Positions 37,621 through 46,720 of a DNA stretch of 64,000 bases are shown here, piece by piece. A program made the position numbers and the translations under genes. The DNA is from Staphylococcus condimenti (lineage in GTDB: Bacteria > Bacillota > Bacilli > Staphylococcales > Staphylococcaceae). Under the pieces are notes generated by a model, which saw only the letters and a list, made by a program, of their open reading frames with translations, was not told the origin of the DNA and did no database searches. The stretch is taken from positions 1,984,001 to 2,048,000 of the forward strand of contig NZ_CP015114.1 of assembly GCF_001618885.1 (NCBI RefSeq), written 5' to 3'. Each line of letters begins with the position of its first letter. Positions within the stretch are counted from its first letter, which is position 1.

Positions 37621-39120
37621 ATGATATATACTATTACTTCTACATTACCGAAGGTTCATGGGGGAAGAACGAAATCGCTTTTAAAGCGTATAGATTTTAT
37701 ACAAGATAAATTGAAAATAAAACAAACGATTTTAACGACAAACTATGATCCCAATTATAGAAATGTTTATCAATCGTTTGAAGAAAGAAAGATATTGAAA
37801 AGTAGTATTCCAATCATAAATATTTACGAGTGGTTATCTGACTTTAATGTTTATAACATTCATAAAACAAAATTTAAAAAGCAAAAGATATATAAGCCTC
37901 AGCCAATTAGAATTTCTAATTATGTTGAAAAAGAAGATAAGAAACGTAACGCCATTAGATATTATGACAAAGATACTGGTAAATATCTTATGTATCGACA
38001 ATTCTTTCCAGAGTCTAACATTATTAAATTTGAGGACTATTTTGTAGATGGTGTGAGACATAAAATTGAACGTCATGAATTTAATATGTACGGTTATTTG
38101 CATAGAATCAGCAACTTTTCTCGTAAAATGAATAAAAAAATAGAAGACCAATTTTATGATTTAGATGGTAATTTATATTGTCGAAGATTTTTTAATGCAG
38201 ATGAAAACAATCGGATTAATTCGATTTTGATTTATAAACAAGGACGTGTGGAAAAAGGTTTCAGTAATGAAAAAGATTTATTTACTTACTTCTTTAACCA
38301 TATTTTCAAAGATGGGGATACTGTTTTTGATGATGCAAGATTACTAGATAAAGCATTATTAAATTGTAATAAAAAGATAAAACCAATAATGGTTTTTCAC
38401 AGCACCCATTTCAATGGAGATGAACTAAAAGGATCATATCGCACAGCCTTGCTTAATTCAGATAAAGTATTCAAATATATGGTACTTACAAATCATCAAA
38501 AAGAGGATATTCAAAGAAAACTAGATATTCCTGATGATAAGTTTGCAGTCATTCCGCATTTTATAGAAAAATCAAAAGCGAAAAGTGAGAAAAAAGATCG
38601 CTTTATTTATATGGGACGTTTTGCACCTGAAAAACAAATTCCACACATTATAGAAGCTTATAAAATTTTCAAAGATAAAGGCTATAATACAAAGTTGGTT
38701 TTATTTGGAGCGGGTATTGGAGAAGAACGTCAAGCTATTGAGAAGATGATTGAAGAATACCATCTTGAAAGCGATGTGACGATAGAAGCATTTACTGAAA
38801 ATCCATTGAAGGAATTTAGAGAATCAAAAGCTTCTCTGTTAACAAGCAGAATTGAAGGATTTGGGCTCACTGTAATGGAAAGTATTAATGAAGGATGCCC
38901 AGCCATTGCTTATGATGTAAGATATGGTCCTAGAGAAATTATTGAAGATGGTAAAAATGGTTATATTGTGAAAGAGAATGACATACAAGGTATTGCTGAC
39001 GCTATGGTTAATATTATTGAGCATCCTCTTAAGCATGTTAAAACTAAAAAAACATTAACAGAAAAAGAAGCTGTAAAAAACTTTAAACAATTATTTAAAG
39101 ATATAGATACTTCAAATTAA
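37621..39120 (+). CDS. GT4 glycosyltransferase, TarM/TagE-like (second)
   Basis: A 499-residue relative of the preceding glycosyltransferase. It opens MIYTITSTLPKVHGGRTKSL and has a beta-rich insert about 95-200 (RYYDKDTGKYLMYRQFF, FYDLDGNLYCRRFFNADE) as in TarM/TagE. The donor domain contains YMGRFAPEKQIPHIIEA, LFGAGIGEERQ and IEGFGLTVMESINEGCP with the E-x7-E pair, then YDVRYGPREIIEDG. GAAGGGGA precedes the ATG. It follows a terminator and about 180 bp, so it probably has its own promoter (TATAAT near 37,491, no clear -35). It likely decorates a polyol-phosphate polymer. Product sugar unknown. Confidence 0.82.
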   Translation: MIYTITSTLPKVHGGRTKSLLKRIDFIQDKLKIKQTILTTNYDPNYRNVYQSFEERKILKSSIPIINIYEWLSDFNVYNIHKTKFKKQKIYKPQPIRISNYVEKEDKKRNAIRYYDKDTGKYLMYRQFFPESNIIKFEDYFVDGVRHKIERHEFNMYGYLHRISNFSRKMNKKIEDQFYDLDGNLYCRRFFNADENNRINSILIYKQGRVEKGFSNEKDLFTYFFNHIFKDGDTVFDDARLLDKALLNCNKKIKPIMVFHSTHFNGDELKGSYRTALLNSDKVFKYMVLTNHQKEDIQRKLDIPDDKFAVIPHFIEKSKAKSEKKDRFIYMGRFAPEKQIPHIIEAYKIFKDKGYNTKLVLFGAGIGEERQAIEKMIEEYHLESDVTIEAFTENPLKEFRESKASLLTSRIEGFGLTVMESINEGCPAIAYDVRYGPREIIEDGKNGYIVKENDIQGIADAMVNIIEHPLKHVKTKKTLTEKEAVKNFKQLFKDIDTSN

Positions 39121-39226
39121 ATGATTATCACTTAAAAATGATACAAAAATTAATAAGGTTTAGCTTAGGTTGAACTGAATTCTTCATGAATGACATAAAC
39201 GAGATAATTTCAGAGGAGATATGTTT

Positions 39227-41398
39227 ATGAACGACTTAACTATTGTAATCACATATTACAACTCAGAAGAATATATTACAGAATGTATCAATAGTCTTAA
39301 AAAACAAAGAAATCAAAATTTTAATGTAGTTATTGTTAATGATGGATCTAAAGATGATTCAGAAGAGCTGCTATATGAAGCGCTAAAAAATTACGATAAA
39401 GAAATAGATATCGTTAATCTAGATAAAAATTATGGTCATGCATATGCAAGGAATATAGGAATTCAACATGTAGAAACGCCTTATTTTATGTTTTTAGATT
39501 CAGATGACCAACTTGCTTCTTATGCTGTTAATTTTTATTTAAAGAAACTTAATGGATTAGATGGGTTGATAGGTCCTATTTATAAATTCACGCTGAAACA
39601 ACCCCAATATGTAGATCGAAACAAAGTGAGAGTTGAATATCTCAATGGAAAAAGTAACCCTAATTCATTTTTAAGAAAAAACACAGCATGTAATATAATT
39701 TTCAAAACAAGTATAGTAAATGCGCATCACATTAAATTCGATGAAACATTGAAAACATACATCGATCGTTCATTTTTAATAGATTACGTTCGTTACGTTA
39801 ATCGATTTGTGCGTATTTTCAACTTCCCGTTTTATTACAGAGGAGAAGTATATCATCCGTTTGAAACTGAAACATTATCAGAACAAGACTTTGATGTTTT
39901 GTTTGAGGAATATGTTGAAAGCTATTTGAAGCAAGTAGCACAAACTGATAATAAAAAAATTCGGGATTTTTTAGATCATAAAATGTTAGCTAAAATCAAA
40001 AGAGATTTCGACCCGGAACGCCGTGATATCAAACAAAGATACAGCAGACATGAACAAACATTAAGAAAACTAGCACATCATTTGAAAAGACCATTATTAA
40101 AAGAAGGATACGGATTATTTAAAGCAGAGATGGGTCTTTTAATGTTAGATAAGCCAAAAGCAGCTTTCTCATTGAATAAAGGACGCGCAGCTTTGAGGCA
40201 CGCAAAAAATATCGTGACTAATTCAAAAAATAAAAATAGATCTATGTATAAACTTAAGGATAAACCTGAGAATGTTTCAAATACTACAATCCTTTTTGAA
40301 ACATTCGGAGGTAAGAATTATAGTGACAGTCCTAAATATATTTATGAATATATGATCAAAAGATATCCAGAATATAATTATATTTGGGTTTTTAAAAATC
40401 CTGATGAAAATATAATTCCTGGAAATGCAAAAAAGGTTGAAAAAGGTTCTAAAGCATACTATGAAGCATATTCAGATGCGCACTATTGGGTTACCAATGC
40501 ACGAACGCCTTTATATTTGAGTAAAAAGGATAATCAAACATATATTCAAACATGGCATGGTACACCTCTAAAAAGATTAGCTAATGATATGAAAGTTGTT
40601 AGAATGCCTGGTACTACTACTCCAACTTATAAACGTAACTTTCATGAAGAGACATCAAGATGGGGTTATCTGATTTCTCCAAACCGTTATTCTACAGAAA
40701 TATTTGAATCGGCATTTTGGATGGATAGAGAACGTATTTTAGAAGTTGGCTATCCAAGGAATGATATTTTAGTTAACCGAGCTGATGATAATGAATTTAA
40801 AAATCATATTCGAGAAATGCTTAATATTCCAAATGATAAAAAAGTTATCCTGTACGCACCTACTTGGAGAGATGATGAATTTATCAAAAAAGGGCAATAC
40901 CTATTTGATTTGCGTATCAATTTAGAAAACATGCAGAAAGAATTAGGTGATGAATATGTTATTTTATTACGTATGCATTATTTAATTGCTAATGCACTTA
41001 ACCTTGAAGGATATGAAGATTTTGCGATAGATGTATCAAATTATGATGACATTTCCGAGCTTTACTTAATATCCGATACATTAATTACAGATTATTCTTC
41101 TGTGATGTTTGATTTCGGTATTTTAAAACGTCCGCAATTCTTCTTTGCTTATGATATTGATAAGTATGACAAAGGCTTGCGTGGATTTTATATGAATTAC
41201 AAAAATGATTTGCCTGGTCCGATTTATACGGATCCCTTTGAATTAGCAGGTGGATTAAAACAAATTGATCAAGTCAGCAATGAATACAAATCTAATATTA
41301 ATGAGTTTTACGACCGTTTTTGCTCTATTGAAAACGGTAAAGCTTCTGAATATATAGGAGAATTGATTCATCAAGATGTTGAAAGTAAAAAAAATTAA
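39227..41398 (+). CDS. GT2 glycosyltransferase fused to a TagF glycerophosphotransferase domain
   Basis: A 723-residue bifunctional protein. Residues 1-about 230 are a GT-A family 2 domain: TIVITYYNSEEYI, IVNDGSKDDSEELL and the DxD-type FLDSDDQLASY. A basic helical linker covers about 260-345. Residues about 350-720 are a TagF domain with TILFETFGGKNYSDSP, QTWHGTPLKRL (His444), YAPTWRDDEF, LLRMHYLI and LITDYSSVMFDFG. An ATG at 39221 is too close to GAGGAG (39213-39218); ATG 39227 is spaced well. It is followed 24 bp later by tagD, which makes its CDP-glycerol substrate. It is the best candidate for the main polyglycerolphosphate polymerase here. The GT2 donor is unknown. Confidence 0.86.
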   Translation: MNDLTIVITYYNSEEYITECINSLKKQRNQNFNVVIVNDGSKDDSEELLYEALKNYDKEIDIVNLDKNYGHAYARNIGIQHVETPYFMFLDSDDQLASYAVNFYLKKLNGLDGLIGPIYKFTLKQPQYVDRNKVRVEYLNGKSNPNSFLRKNTACNIIFKTSIVNAHHIKFDETLKTYIDRSFLIDYVRYVNRFVRIFNFPFYYRGEVYHPFETETLSEQDFDVLFEEYVESYLKQVAQTDNKKIRDFLDHKMLAKIKRDFDPERRDIKQRYSRHEQTLRKLAHHLKRPLLKEGYGLFKAEMGLLMLDKPKAAFSLNKGRAALRHAKNIVTNSKNKNRSMYKLKDKPENVSNTTILFETFGGKNYSDSPKYIYEYMIKRYPEYNYIWVFKNPDENIIPGNAKKVEKGSKAYYEAYSDAHYWVTNARTPLYLSKKDNQTYIQTWHGTPLKRLANDMKVVRMPGTTTPTYKRNFHEETSRWGYLISPNRYSTEIFESAFWMDRERILEVGYPRNDILVNRADDNEFKNHIREMLNIPNDKKVILYAPTWRDDEFIKKGQYLFDLRINLENMQKELGDEYVILLRMHYLIANALNLEGYEDFAIDVSNYDDISELYLISDTLITDYSSVMFDFGILKRPQFFFAYDIDKYDKGLRGFYMNYKNDLPGPIYTDPFELAGGLKQIDQVSNEYKSNINEFYDRFCSIENGKASEYIGELIHQDVESKKN

Positions 41399-41422
41399 TG
41401 AAATGAAAGTGAGATTGCAATA

Positions 41423-41818
41423 ATGAAAAGAGTTATTACTTACGGAACTTATGATTTACTACATTATGGACATATTGAACTCCTTCGCAGAGCAAGAGAA
41501 ATGGGAGATTATTTGATAGTTGCTTTGTCCAGTGACGAATTTAATAAAATTAAAAACAAGAAATCTTATTATAGTTATGAACAACGTAAAATGATGTTAG
41601 AATCTATTCGCTACGTTGATTTAGTTATCCCCGAAAATGATTGGGGACAAAAAACAAAAGATGTCGATAGATATGAAGTAGATACTTTTGTTATGGGACA
41701 TGATTGGGAAGGTGAATTTGATTTTCTTAAAGATCAATGTGAAGTCATCTATCTTAAACGTACAGAAGGCATCTCTACTACTCAAATTAAAAAAGAATTA
41801 TATGGTAATGAAAAATAA
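41423..41818 (+). CDS. tagD: Glycerol-3-phosphate cytidylyltransferase
   Basis: Makes CDP-glycerol from CTP and sn-glycerol-3-P, the donor for all TagF-domain proteins in this window. It has 131 residues, the normal length. The HxGH motif is at residues 14-17 (DLLHYGHIELLRRA) and RTEGISTTQIKKEL is near the C-terminus. VDTFVMGHDWEGEFDFL is also family-typical. The Shine-Dalgarno is modest (AAAGTGAGA). It is last in its transcript and is closed by a terminator. Confidence 0.95.
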   Translation: MKRVITYGTYDLLHYGHIELLRRAREMGDYLIVALSSDEFNKIKNKKSYYSYEQRKMMLESIRYVDLVIPENDWGQKTKDVDRYEVDTFVMGHDWEGEFDFLKDQCEVIYLKRTEGISTTQIKKELYGNEK

Positions 41819-41826
41819 AAACTATT

Positions 41827-41866
41827 TAAGTACACTCAGTTGTTTTAATATGAGTGTACTTTTTCT
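41827..41866 (+). terminator. Terminator after tagD
   Basis: Perfect ten-bp stem AGTACACTCA / TGAGTGTACT, 12-nt loop, TTTTCTTT. Confidence 0.9.
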
Positions 41867-42029
41867 TTAGAAGCTTTACACAATCTTTGTTGCTCATTAC
41901 ACTGCTGTGCGTTAAACTGTATAAGAATGCTAAGATTCAGAGAATTTTAGGGGTAAAAGTAACTGAGAGAAAAAGAATGTTATTTTTCAGTATTGCAGTG
42001 AATTTATTGGGGTTAGTTTAATGAAAAGC

Positions 42030-42105
42030 GACTGTGGATCCGCAATTTATAAAATCGATACAAACGTATATCGAAATTTTATGAATTGCAGTCTCAGTCT
42101 TTTTA
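42030..42105 (+). repeat. Long imperfect hairpin ending in a T-run, upstream of the APC permease
   Basis: Arms of about 20 bases, GCAATTTATAAAATCGATA (42042-42060) and its near-complement at 42069-42089, are enclosed by GACTG / CAGTC and followed by TTTTTATTTT. It could be a terminator, an attenuator for the permease about 75 bp downstream, or a dispersed intergenic element. The rest of 41,870-42,181 shows no gene. Confidence 0.55.
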
Positions 42106-42181
42106 TTTTGCTGAAAACTGAATAATACTGTCAGATCTCTCTAGTTGCTTATCTTGTATAAGTGAATGGAGGATAGATAGA

Positions 42182-43516
42182 ATGAGTAATCAAAATGAGT
42201 TGAAACGTAATCTCGGATTCTTCTCAGCCATTTCCATTGTAATGGGAACGGTCATTGGAGCAGGTGTTTTCTTCAAAGTATCCAGTGTAGTTGAAGTTAC
42301 CGGCTCTACAAGTATGGCGATGTTTGTTTGGTTATTAGGCGGACTTGTTACTATCTGTGCTGGATTGACTGCAGCTGAACTTGCAGCAGCAATCCCTGAA
42401 ACAGGTGGTTTAATCACATATATTGAATATACTTATGGTAGCTTTTGGGGTTACCTTTCAGGTTGGGCACAAGCATTTATTTACTTCCCAGCCAATATTG
42501 CTGCTTTAGCAATTGTATTTGCTACGCAGTTAATTAATTTGTTCCATCTGAAAGCAGGATGGATTGTTCCAATTGCAATATTAACAGCACTCTCTATTTA
42601 TTTTATTAACTGCTTAGGATCTAAAGCAGGCGGTATGTTGCAATCAATCACATTGGTTATCAAACTGATTCCCATTATTTTGATTGTAGTTGTCGGTTTA
42701 TTCCAAGACAGTAATGTGGATTTCTCATTGCTTCCACTTCAAGCAGGGGAAAATCATGGTTTCTTTACTGCATTAGGTGCAGGATTGCTTGCGACAATGT
42801 TCGCATATGATGGTTGGATGCATGTTGGTACAATCGCAGGAGAATTAAAAAATCCTAAACGAGACTTACCAGGAGCAATTACAATTGGTTTAGGTGCTGT
42901 CATGGTTGTTTATTTACTAATCAACGCTGCATTCTTAATGACATTACCAATTTCAGAAATCAGCGGTAATTTAAATGCAGCAAGTGAAGCTTCAGTTAGA
43001 ATCTTCGGAGATGGCGGAGGTAAAATTGTTACAATCGGCATCATGGTATCAGTATATGGTGCATTAAATGGTTATTTAATGACAGGTATGCGTGTACCAT
43101 ATGCAATGGCGGAACGTAACCGTTTGCCATTCCGTAAATTCTTCTTAAAACTAACACCAGGACAAGCGCCATGGGCAGCTGGTTTGGTACAACAAATTAT
43201 TGCTTACGTTATGATGTCATTAGGTGCGTTCGATACAATAACAAATATGTTAGTATTTGTGATTTGGACATTCTACTCAATGTCATTCTTAGCCGTCATG
43301 ATTTTACGTAAAAGAGAACCGGATATGGAACGTCCTTATAAAGTACCTTTATATCCGATTATTCCACTTATTGCTTTGATTGCAGGTGTTTTCGTATTAA
43401 TTAATACACTGTTTACGCAAACATTACTTGCAGTGATAGGTATCATTATTACGTTATTAGGTATTCCAATTTATTATTACAAAAAGAAACAAGAAGAACG
43501 TGAAGGTGTAAAATAA
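42182..43516 (+). CDS. APC-superfamily amino-acid permease, SteT/LAT-like
   Basis: A 444-residue transporter with about 12 membrane segments. Helix 1 is SIVMGTVIGAGVFFKVSSV, followed by FVWLLGGLVTICAGLTAAELAAAIPETGG, the L-type amino-acid transporter pattern seen in SteT serine/threonine exchangers. FAYDGWMHVGTIAGELKNPKRDLP lies near residue 206. TGMRVPYAMAERNRLPF is also family-typical. AATGGAGGATAG precedes the ATG. The gene is single with a terminator after it. Serine/threonine exchange is the best family guess; the substrate is not proven. Confidence 0.82.
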   Translation: MSNQNELKRNLGFFSAISIVMGTVIGAGVFFKVSSVVEVTGSTSMAMFVWLLGGLVTICAGLTAAELAAAIPETGGLITYIEYTYGSFWGYLSGWAQAFIYFPANIAALAIVFATQLINLFHLKAGWIVPIAILTALSIYFINCLGSKAGGMLQSITLVIKLIPIILIVVVGLFQDSNVDFSLLPLQAGENHGFFTALGAGLLATMFAYDGWMHVGTIAGELKNPKRDLPGAITIGLGAVMVVYLLINAAFLMTLPISEISGNLNAASEASVRIFGDGGGKIVTIGIMVSVYGALNGYLMTGMRVPYAMAERNRLPFRKFFLKLTPGQAPWAAGLVQQIIAYVMMSLGAFDTITNMLVFVIWTFYSMSFLAVMILRKREPDMERPYKVPLYPIIPLIALIAGVFVLINTLFTQTLLAVIGIIITLLGIPIYYYKKKQEEREGVK

Positions 43517-43523
43517 ATCTTAT

Positions 43524-43550
43524 AGAGTCGGAAAACATCCGACTCTTTTT
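43524..43550 (+). terminator. Terminator of the SteT-like permease gene
   Basis: Perfect eight-bp stem AGAGTCGG / CCGACTCT, loop AAAACAT, TTTTT. Confidence 0.9.
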
Positions 43551-43674
43551 CAAAAGTACAATTATCTAAAAATTCTAAATTCATTCTAGACCTCAAACAA
43601 GTTTCTAGCGTACAATAATAAATATATACTGGTATGATACAAACCGAAATTTCTTTATAAGGAGCCAGATACAT

Positions 43675-44610
43675 ATGAAAATAGCAGTAGCAGGTGCTGG
43701 AGCCATGGGTGGCCGTGTCGGTACACAAATACAACAAGCAGGATATGACGTAACATTTATTGATTACTGGAAAGAACATGTTCAAGCTGTAAAAGAAAAG
43801 GGATTTGAAATTCAAACCGAAACAGAAACTTATAATGTCACTGCGACAATGATTTACCCAAGTGATGTAACAGAGCCGTATGATTTAGTCATCATTTTAA
43901 CAAAAGCAATGCGTTCAGAAGAAATGCTTCGTGATTTGAAGCAGTATGGCGCTATCAATGAAAACACTTCTGTTTTAACGTTGATGAATGGATTAGGTCA
44001 TGATGAACGTTTTGTTAAAATTATTCCAGAGGAACAAGTATATTTAGCAGTTACAGTATGGACAGCAGGACTCAGAGGCCCAGGACAATTGTTGTTAGAG
44101 GGAACAGGTGCAATTGAATTTCAACGTGTAGACGGCAAAGTTACAGAAAGAACTTATGAGATTCAAAAGGTGTTTGAAGAAGCTGGATTAAATGCCACAA
44201 TCAGCGATAATGTAATGGTTTCTGTGTGGAATAAAGCAGCATTGAACAGTGTTATCAATCCTTTATGTACAATTTTAGATAAAACAATTGCAGAATTTGC
44301 TGAATATGATCAAGCGCATGAAATGATTGTTCCGATAATAGAAGAAATTGTAGATGTCGGCACAGCAAGAGGTGTGGATTTGAATTTCGATACAATTGTG
44401 AATAAGATTGAAAATACGTATCCGATAGAAGCACAAGGTTTACATCATCCTTCAATGCATCAAGATTTATATTCTGGTCGTTTAACTGAAGTGGATTATT
44501 TAAATGGTCAAATCGAAGCTTATGGCAAGGCGTTAAAAATACCTACGCCAAATAACACAATGCTAAAACATTTAGTCCATCATTTGGAATTAAAATTTGT
44601 ACAAGAATAA
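43675..44610 (+). CDS. 2-dehydropantoate 2-reductase family protein (PanE-like)
   Basis: A 311-residue cytoplasmic oxidoreductase. The N-terminal NADPH site is KIAVAGAGAMGGRVGTQIQQAG. LTKAMRSEEML, LTLMNGLGHDE, SVWNKAALNSVINPL (catalytic Lys) and HHPSMHQDLYSGRLTEVDYLNGQI (conserved substrate loop) follow the ketopantoate reductase pattern. AAGGAGCC precedes the ATG. It stands alone with its own terminator, with no panB/panC nearby, so it could be an additional family member acting on another 2-oxoacid and not the pantothenate-pathway enzyme. Confidence 0.82.
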   Translation: MKIAVAGAGAMGGRVGTQIQQAGYDVTFIDYWKEHVQAVKEKGFEIQTETETYNVTATMIYPSDVTEPYDLVIILTKAMRSEEMLRDLKQYGAINENTSVLTLMNGLGHDERFVKIIPEEQVYLAVTVWTAGLRGPGQLLLEGTGAIEFQRVDGKVTERTYEIQKVFEEAGLNATISDNVMVSVWNKAALNSVINPLCTILDKTIAEFAEYDQAHEMIVPIIEEIVDVGTARGVDLNFDTIVNKIENTYPIEAQGLHHPSMHQDLYSGRLTEVDYLNGQIEAYGKALKIPTPNNTMLKHLVHHLELKFVQE

Positions 44611-44624
44611 TATGATAGATGGTT

Positions 44625-44651
44625 AAGCTCCGTTTAAATCGGAGCTTTTTA
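44625..44651 (+). terminator. Terminator of the PanE-like gene
   Basis: Perfect eight-bp stem AAGCTCCG / CGGAGCTT, loop TTTAAAT, TTTT. Confidence 0.9.
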
Positions 44652-44717
44652 GATAAATAATTCACAAGCACATTAAATGACGTAATTATAATGATGTGTG
44701 ATAATAATAATCAGAAA

Positions 44718-44793
44718 TGTAAACGTTTTACTTTTGACAGCTTTAAAAAAGAAATTAGTAGTTGAGAGGCTACAACAGTTTGATGAGCCTCTC
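44718..44793 (+). promoter_or_regulatory. Upstream region of aldA copy 1: cre-like dyad, -35 and leader hairpin
   Basis: TGTAAACGTTTTAC (44718-44731) is a near-palindromic cre-like site that deviates from consensus at the last two bases. TTGACA follows at 44734-44739, with a poor -10 17 bp later. A perfect eight-bp hairpin GAGAGGCT / AGCCTCTC (44764-44771 and 44786-44793) lies just upstream of the Shine-Dalgarno and would be in the mRNA leader. Confidence 0.5.
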
Positions 44794-44830
44794 TAATATA
44801 AATCAAAAGCTTAAAGGAGGAAATTGAAGC

Positions 44831-46363
44831 ATGAGTGTAAATGCAAGAGATTATATCCAAGATAATTATGATTTATTTATTAATGGTGAGTTTGTACCAA
44901 GTGAATCTGGTGAAACACTTGAAGTTACAAACCCTGCAAATGGTGAGGTATTAACAAAAGTTGCTAAAGCAGGAGAAAAAGATGTAGATAAAGCAGTTAA
45001 AGCTGCACAAACTGCATTTAACAGCTGGGGTAAAACGCCGAAAGAAGAACGTGTGAAGTTACTTCGTGAAATCGGCGACAAAATATTAGAACAAAAAGAT
45101 CGTATTGCAATGATTGAAACATTGAATAATGGTAAACCTATTCGCGAAACTTCAACTATTGATGTTCCGCTTGCTGCACGTCATTTCCAATACTTTGCAA
45201 GTGTAATTGATACAGATGAAGGTACAGTCAATGATATGAGCGAAGATGTTATGAGTATCATTCGTCATGAGCCTATCGGTGTTGTAGGAGCAGTAGTTGC
45301 TTGGAACTTCCCACTATTATTAGCAGCTTGGAAATTAGCACCTGCTTTAGCTGCTGGTAATACAATCGTCATCCAACCTTCATCTTCTACGCCGTTATCA
45401 TTAATTGAATTAGCTAAAATTTTCCAAGAAGTATTGCCAGATGGTGTTGTGAATATCCTAACTGGTAAAGGTTCTGAATCAGGTAATGCTATTTTCAATC
45501 ATGATGGTGTAGATAAATTATCATTCACAGGATCTACTGATGTAGGTTATCAAGTTGCAGAAGCTGCAGCTAAACGCATTGTACCTGCTACTTTAGAACT
45601 TGGCGGTAAATCAGCCAATATTATTTTAGACGACGCTAACTTAGATGTGGCTGTTGAAGGTATTCAATTAGGTATCTTATTCAATCAAGGTGAAGTCTGC
45701 AGTGCAGGTTCAAGATTATTAGTACAAGAGGATATCTATGATGAATTAATGAAACGTTTGAAAGATGTATTTAGTCATCTTAAAGTTGGAGACCCAACAG
45801 ATGAAAATGTTCAAATGGGTTCTCAAACAGGCGAAGCACAAATGGAAAAAATCCAAGGCTATTTAGACTTTGCTAAAGATTCAGGTGCTGAAATTCTAAC
45901 TGGAGGACATCGCATTACAGATGGCGAATTAAGCAAAGGATACTTCTTCCAACCTACAATTATTGCTGTAGATAACAACGATAATAAACTAGCTCAAGAA
46001 GAAATTTTCGGACCTGTATTAACAGTTATCAAAGTCAGAGACGATGATGAAGCAATCCGTATTGCTAATGATTCTGAATACGGTTTAGCTGGTGGTGTAT
46101 TCTCTCAAAATATTAACCGCGCTTTAAATATTGCACGTGCAATCAGAACTGGACGAGTTTGGATCAACACTTATAACCAAGTGCCAGAAGGTGCACCGTT
46201 CGGCGGTTATAAAAAATCAGGTATCGGCAGAGAAACTTATAAAGGTGCTTTAAGAAACTATCAACAAGTTAAAAATATCTTTATTGATACTAGCAATAAA
46301 CCAAAAGGATTATATGAATCAGGACAAAGTGATGTTCTAGATCATGATGATCATAAATTTTAA
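44831..46363 (+). CDS. aldA: Aldehyde dehydrogenase AldA, copy 1
   Basis: A 510-residue NAD(P)-dependent aldehyde dehydrogenase that oxidises aldehydes to acids in the cytoplasm. [22 protein letters not shown] is the nucleotide-binding region, [16 protein letters not shown] precedes the general base Glu in [17 protein letters not shown], and the catalytic Cys is in [29 protein letters not shown] is the usual C-terminal signature. Compared with copy 2 it carries about 12 extra C-terminal residues ending in DHDDHKF. AAAGGAGG precedes the ATG. It is closest in pattern to S. aureus AldA. The tandem copy lies 319 bp downstream. Confidence 0.93.
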   Translation: MSVNARDYIQDNYDLFINGEFVPSESGETLEVTNPANGEVLTKVAKAGEKDVDKAVKAAQTAFNSWGKTPKEERVKLLREIGDKILEQKDRIAMIETLNNGKPIRETSTIDVPLAARHFQYFASVIDTDEGTVNDMSEDVMSIIRHEPIGVVGAVVAWNFPLLLAAWKLAPALAAGNTIVIQPSSSTPLSLIELAKIFQEVLPDGVVNILTGKGSESGNAIFNHDGVDKLSFTGSTDVGYQVAEAAAKRIVPATLELGGKSANIILDDANLDVAVEGIQLGILFNQGEVCSAGSRLLVQEDIYDELMKRLKDVFSHLKVGDPTDENVQMGSQTGEAQMEKIQGYLDFAKDSGAEILTGGHRITDGELSKGYFFQPTIIAVDNNDNKLAQEEIFGPVLTVIKVRDDDEAIRIANDSEYGLAGGVFSQNINRALNIARAIRTGRVWINTYNQVPEGAPFGGYKKSGIGRETYKGALRNYQQVKNIFIDTSNKPKGLYESGQSDVLDHDDHKF

Positions 46364-46379
46364 TTTTTGAATAAATGAA

Positions 46380-46424
46380 AATCCGCTCTCTCAAGTTAGA
46401 TTTGAGTTAAAGCGGGTTTTTTTA
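46380..46424 (+). terminator. Terminator of aldA copy 1
   Basis: Interrupted stem: AATCCGCT / AGCGGGTT outside and CTCAA / TTGAG inside, then TTTTTTTT. Confidence 0.8.
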
Positions 46425-46647
46425 TAAGTTTTATGTAAAATTATATTGTGTGTAAACTTTAAATTAATTAAATATAAAAAATGTGATTTGTAATGTTTTA
46501 GACAATTCTCTTTGGTATATAGTACTTTTGAACACGTTATAGAAAAACTACTATCGTGTATATACAAATTGATTTTGTAGAAGGAGAATTTCAGTCTCGA
46601 CAGCATATTTAAAAATTGATTAGTGTATTCGACAGCTATCTTTCTAT

Positions 46648-46720
46648 ATATAAATCAAAAACTTAAAGGAGGAAATTGAAGCATGAGTGTAAATGCAAGA
46701 GATTATATCCAAGATAGTTA
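46648..46720 (+). repeat. Duplicated aldA leader and 5' coding end (second copy of 44796-44868)
   Basis: From 35 bases before the ATG, both aldA genes share almost the same sequence (ATATAAATCAAAA, then CTTAAAGGAGG and the first 13 codons, one difference each side of the Shine-Dalgarno). Further upstream they diverge fully; copy 2 lacks the cre-like site and hairpin of copy 1. This fixes the edge of the duplicated block, or of a conserved translation-initiation unit. The rest of 46,425-46,647 has no gene. Confidence 0.75.

Noticed and set aside
44718..44731. Calling this a confirmed CcpA site
   Set aside because: The last two consensus bases are missing; kept only as cre-like.
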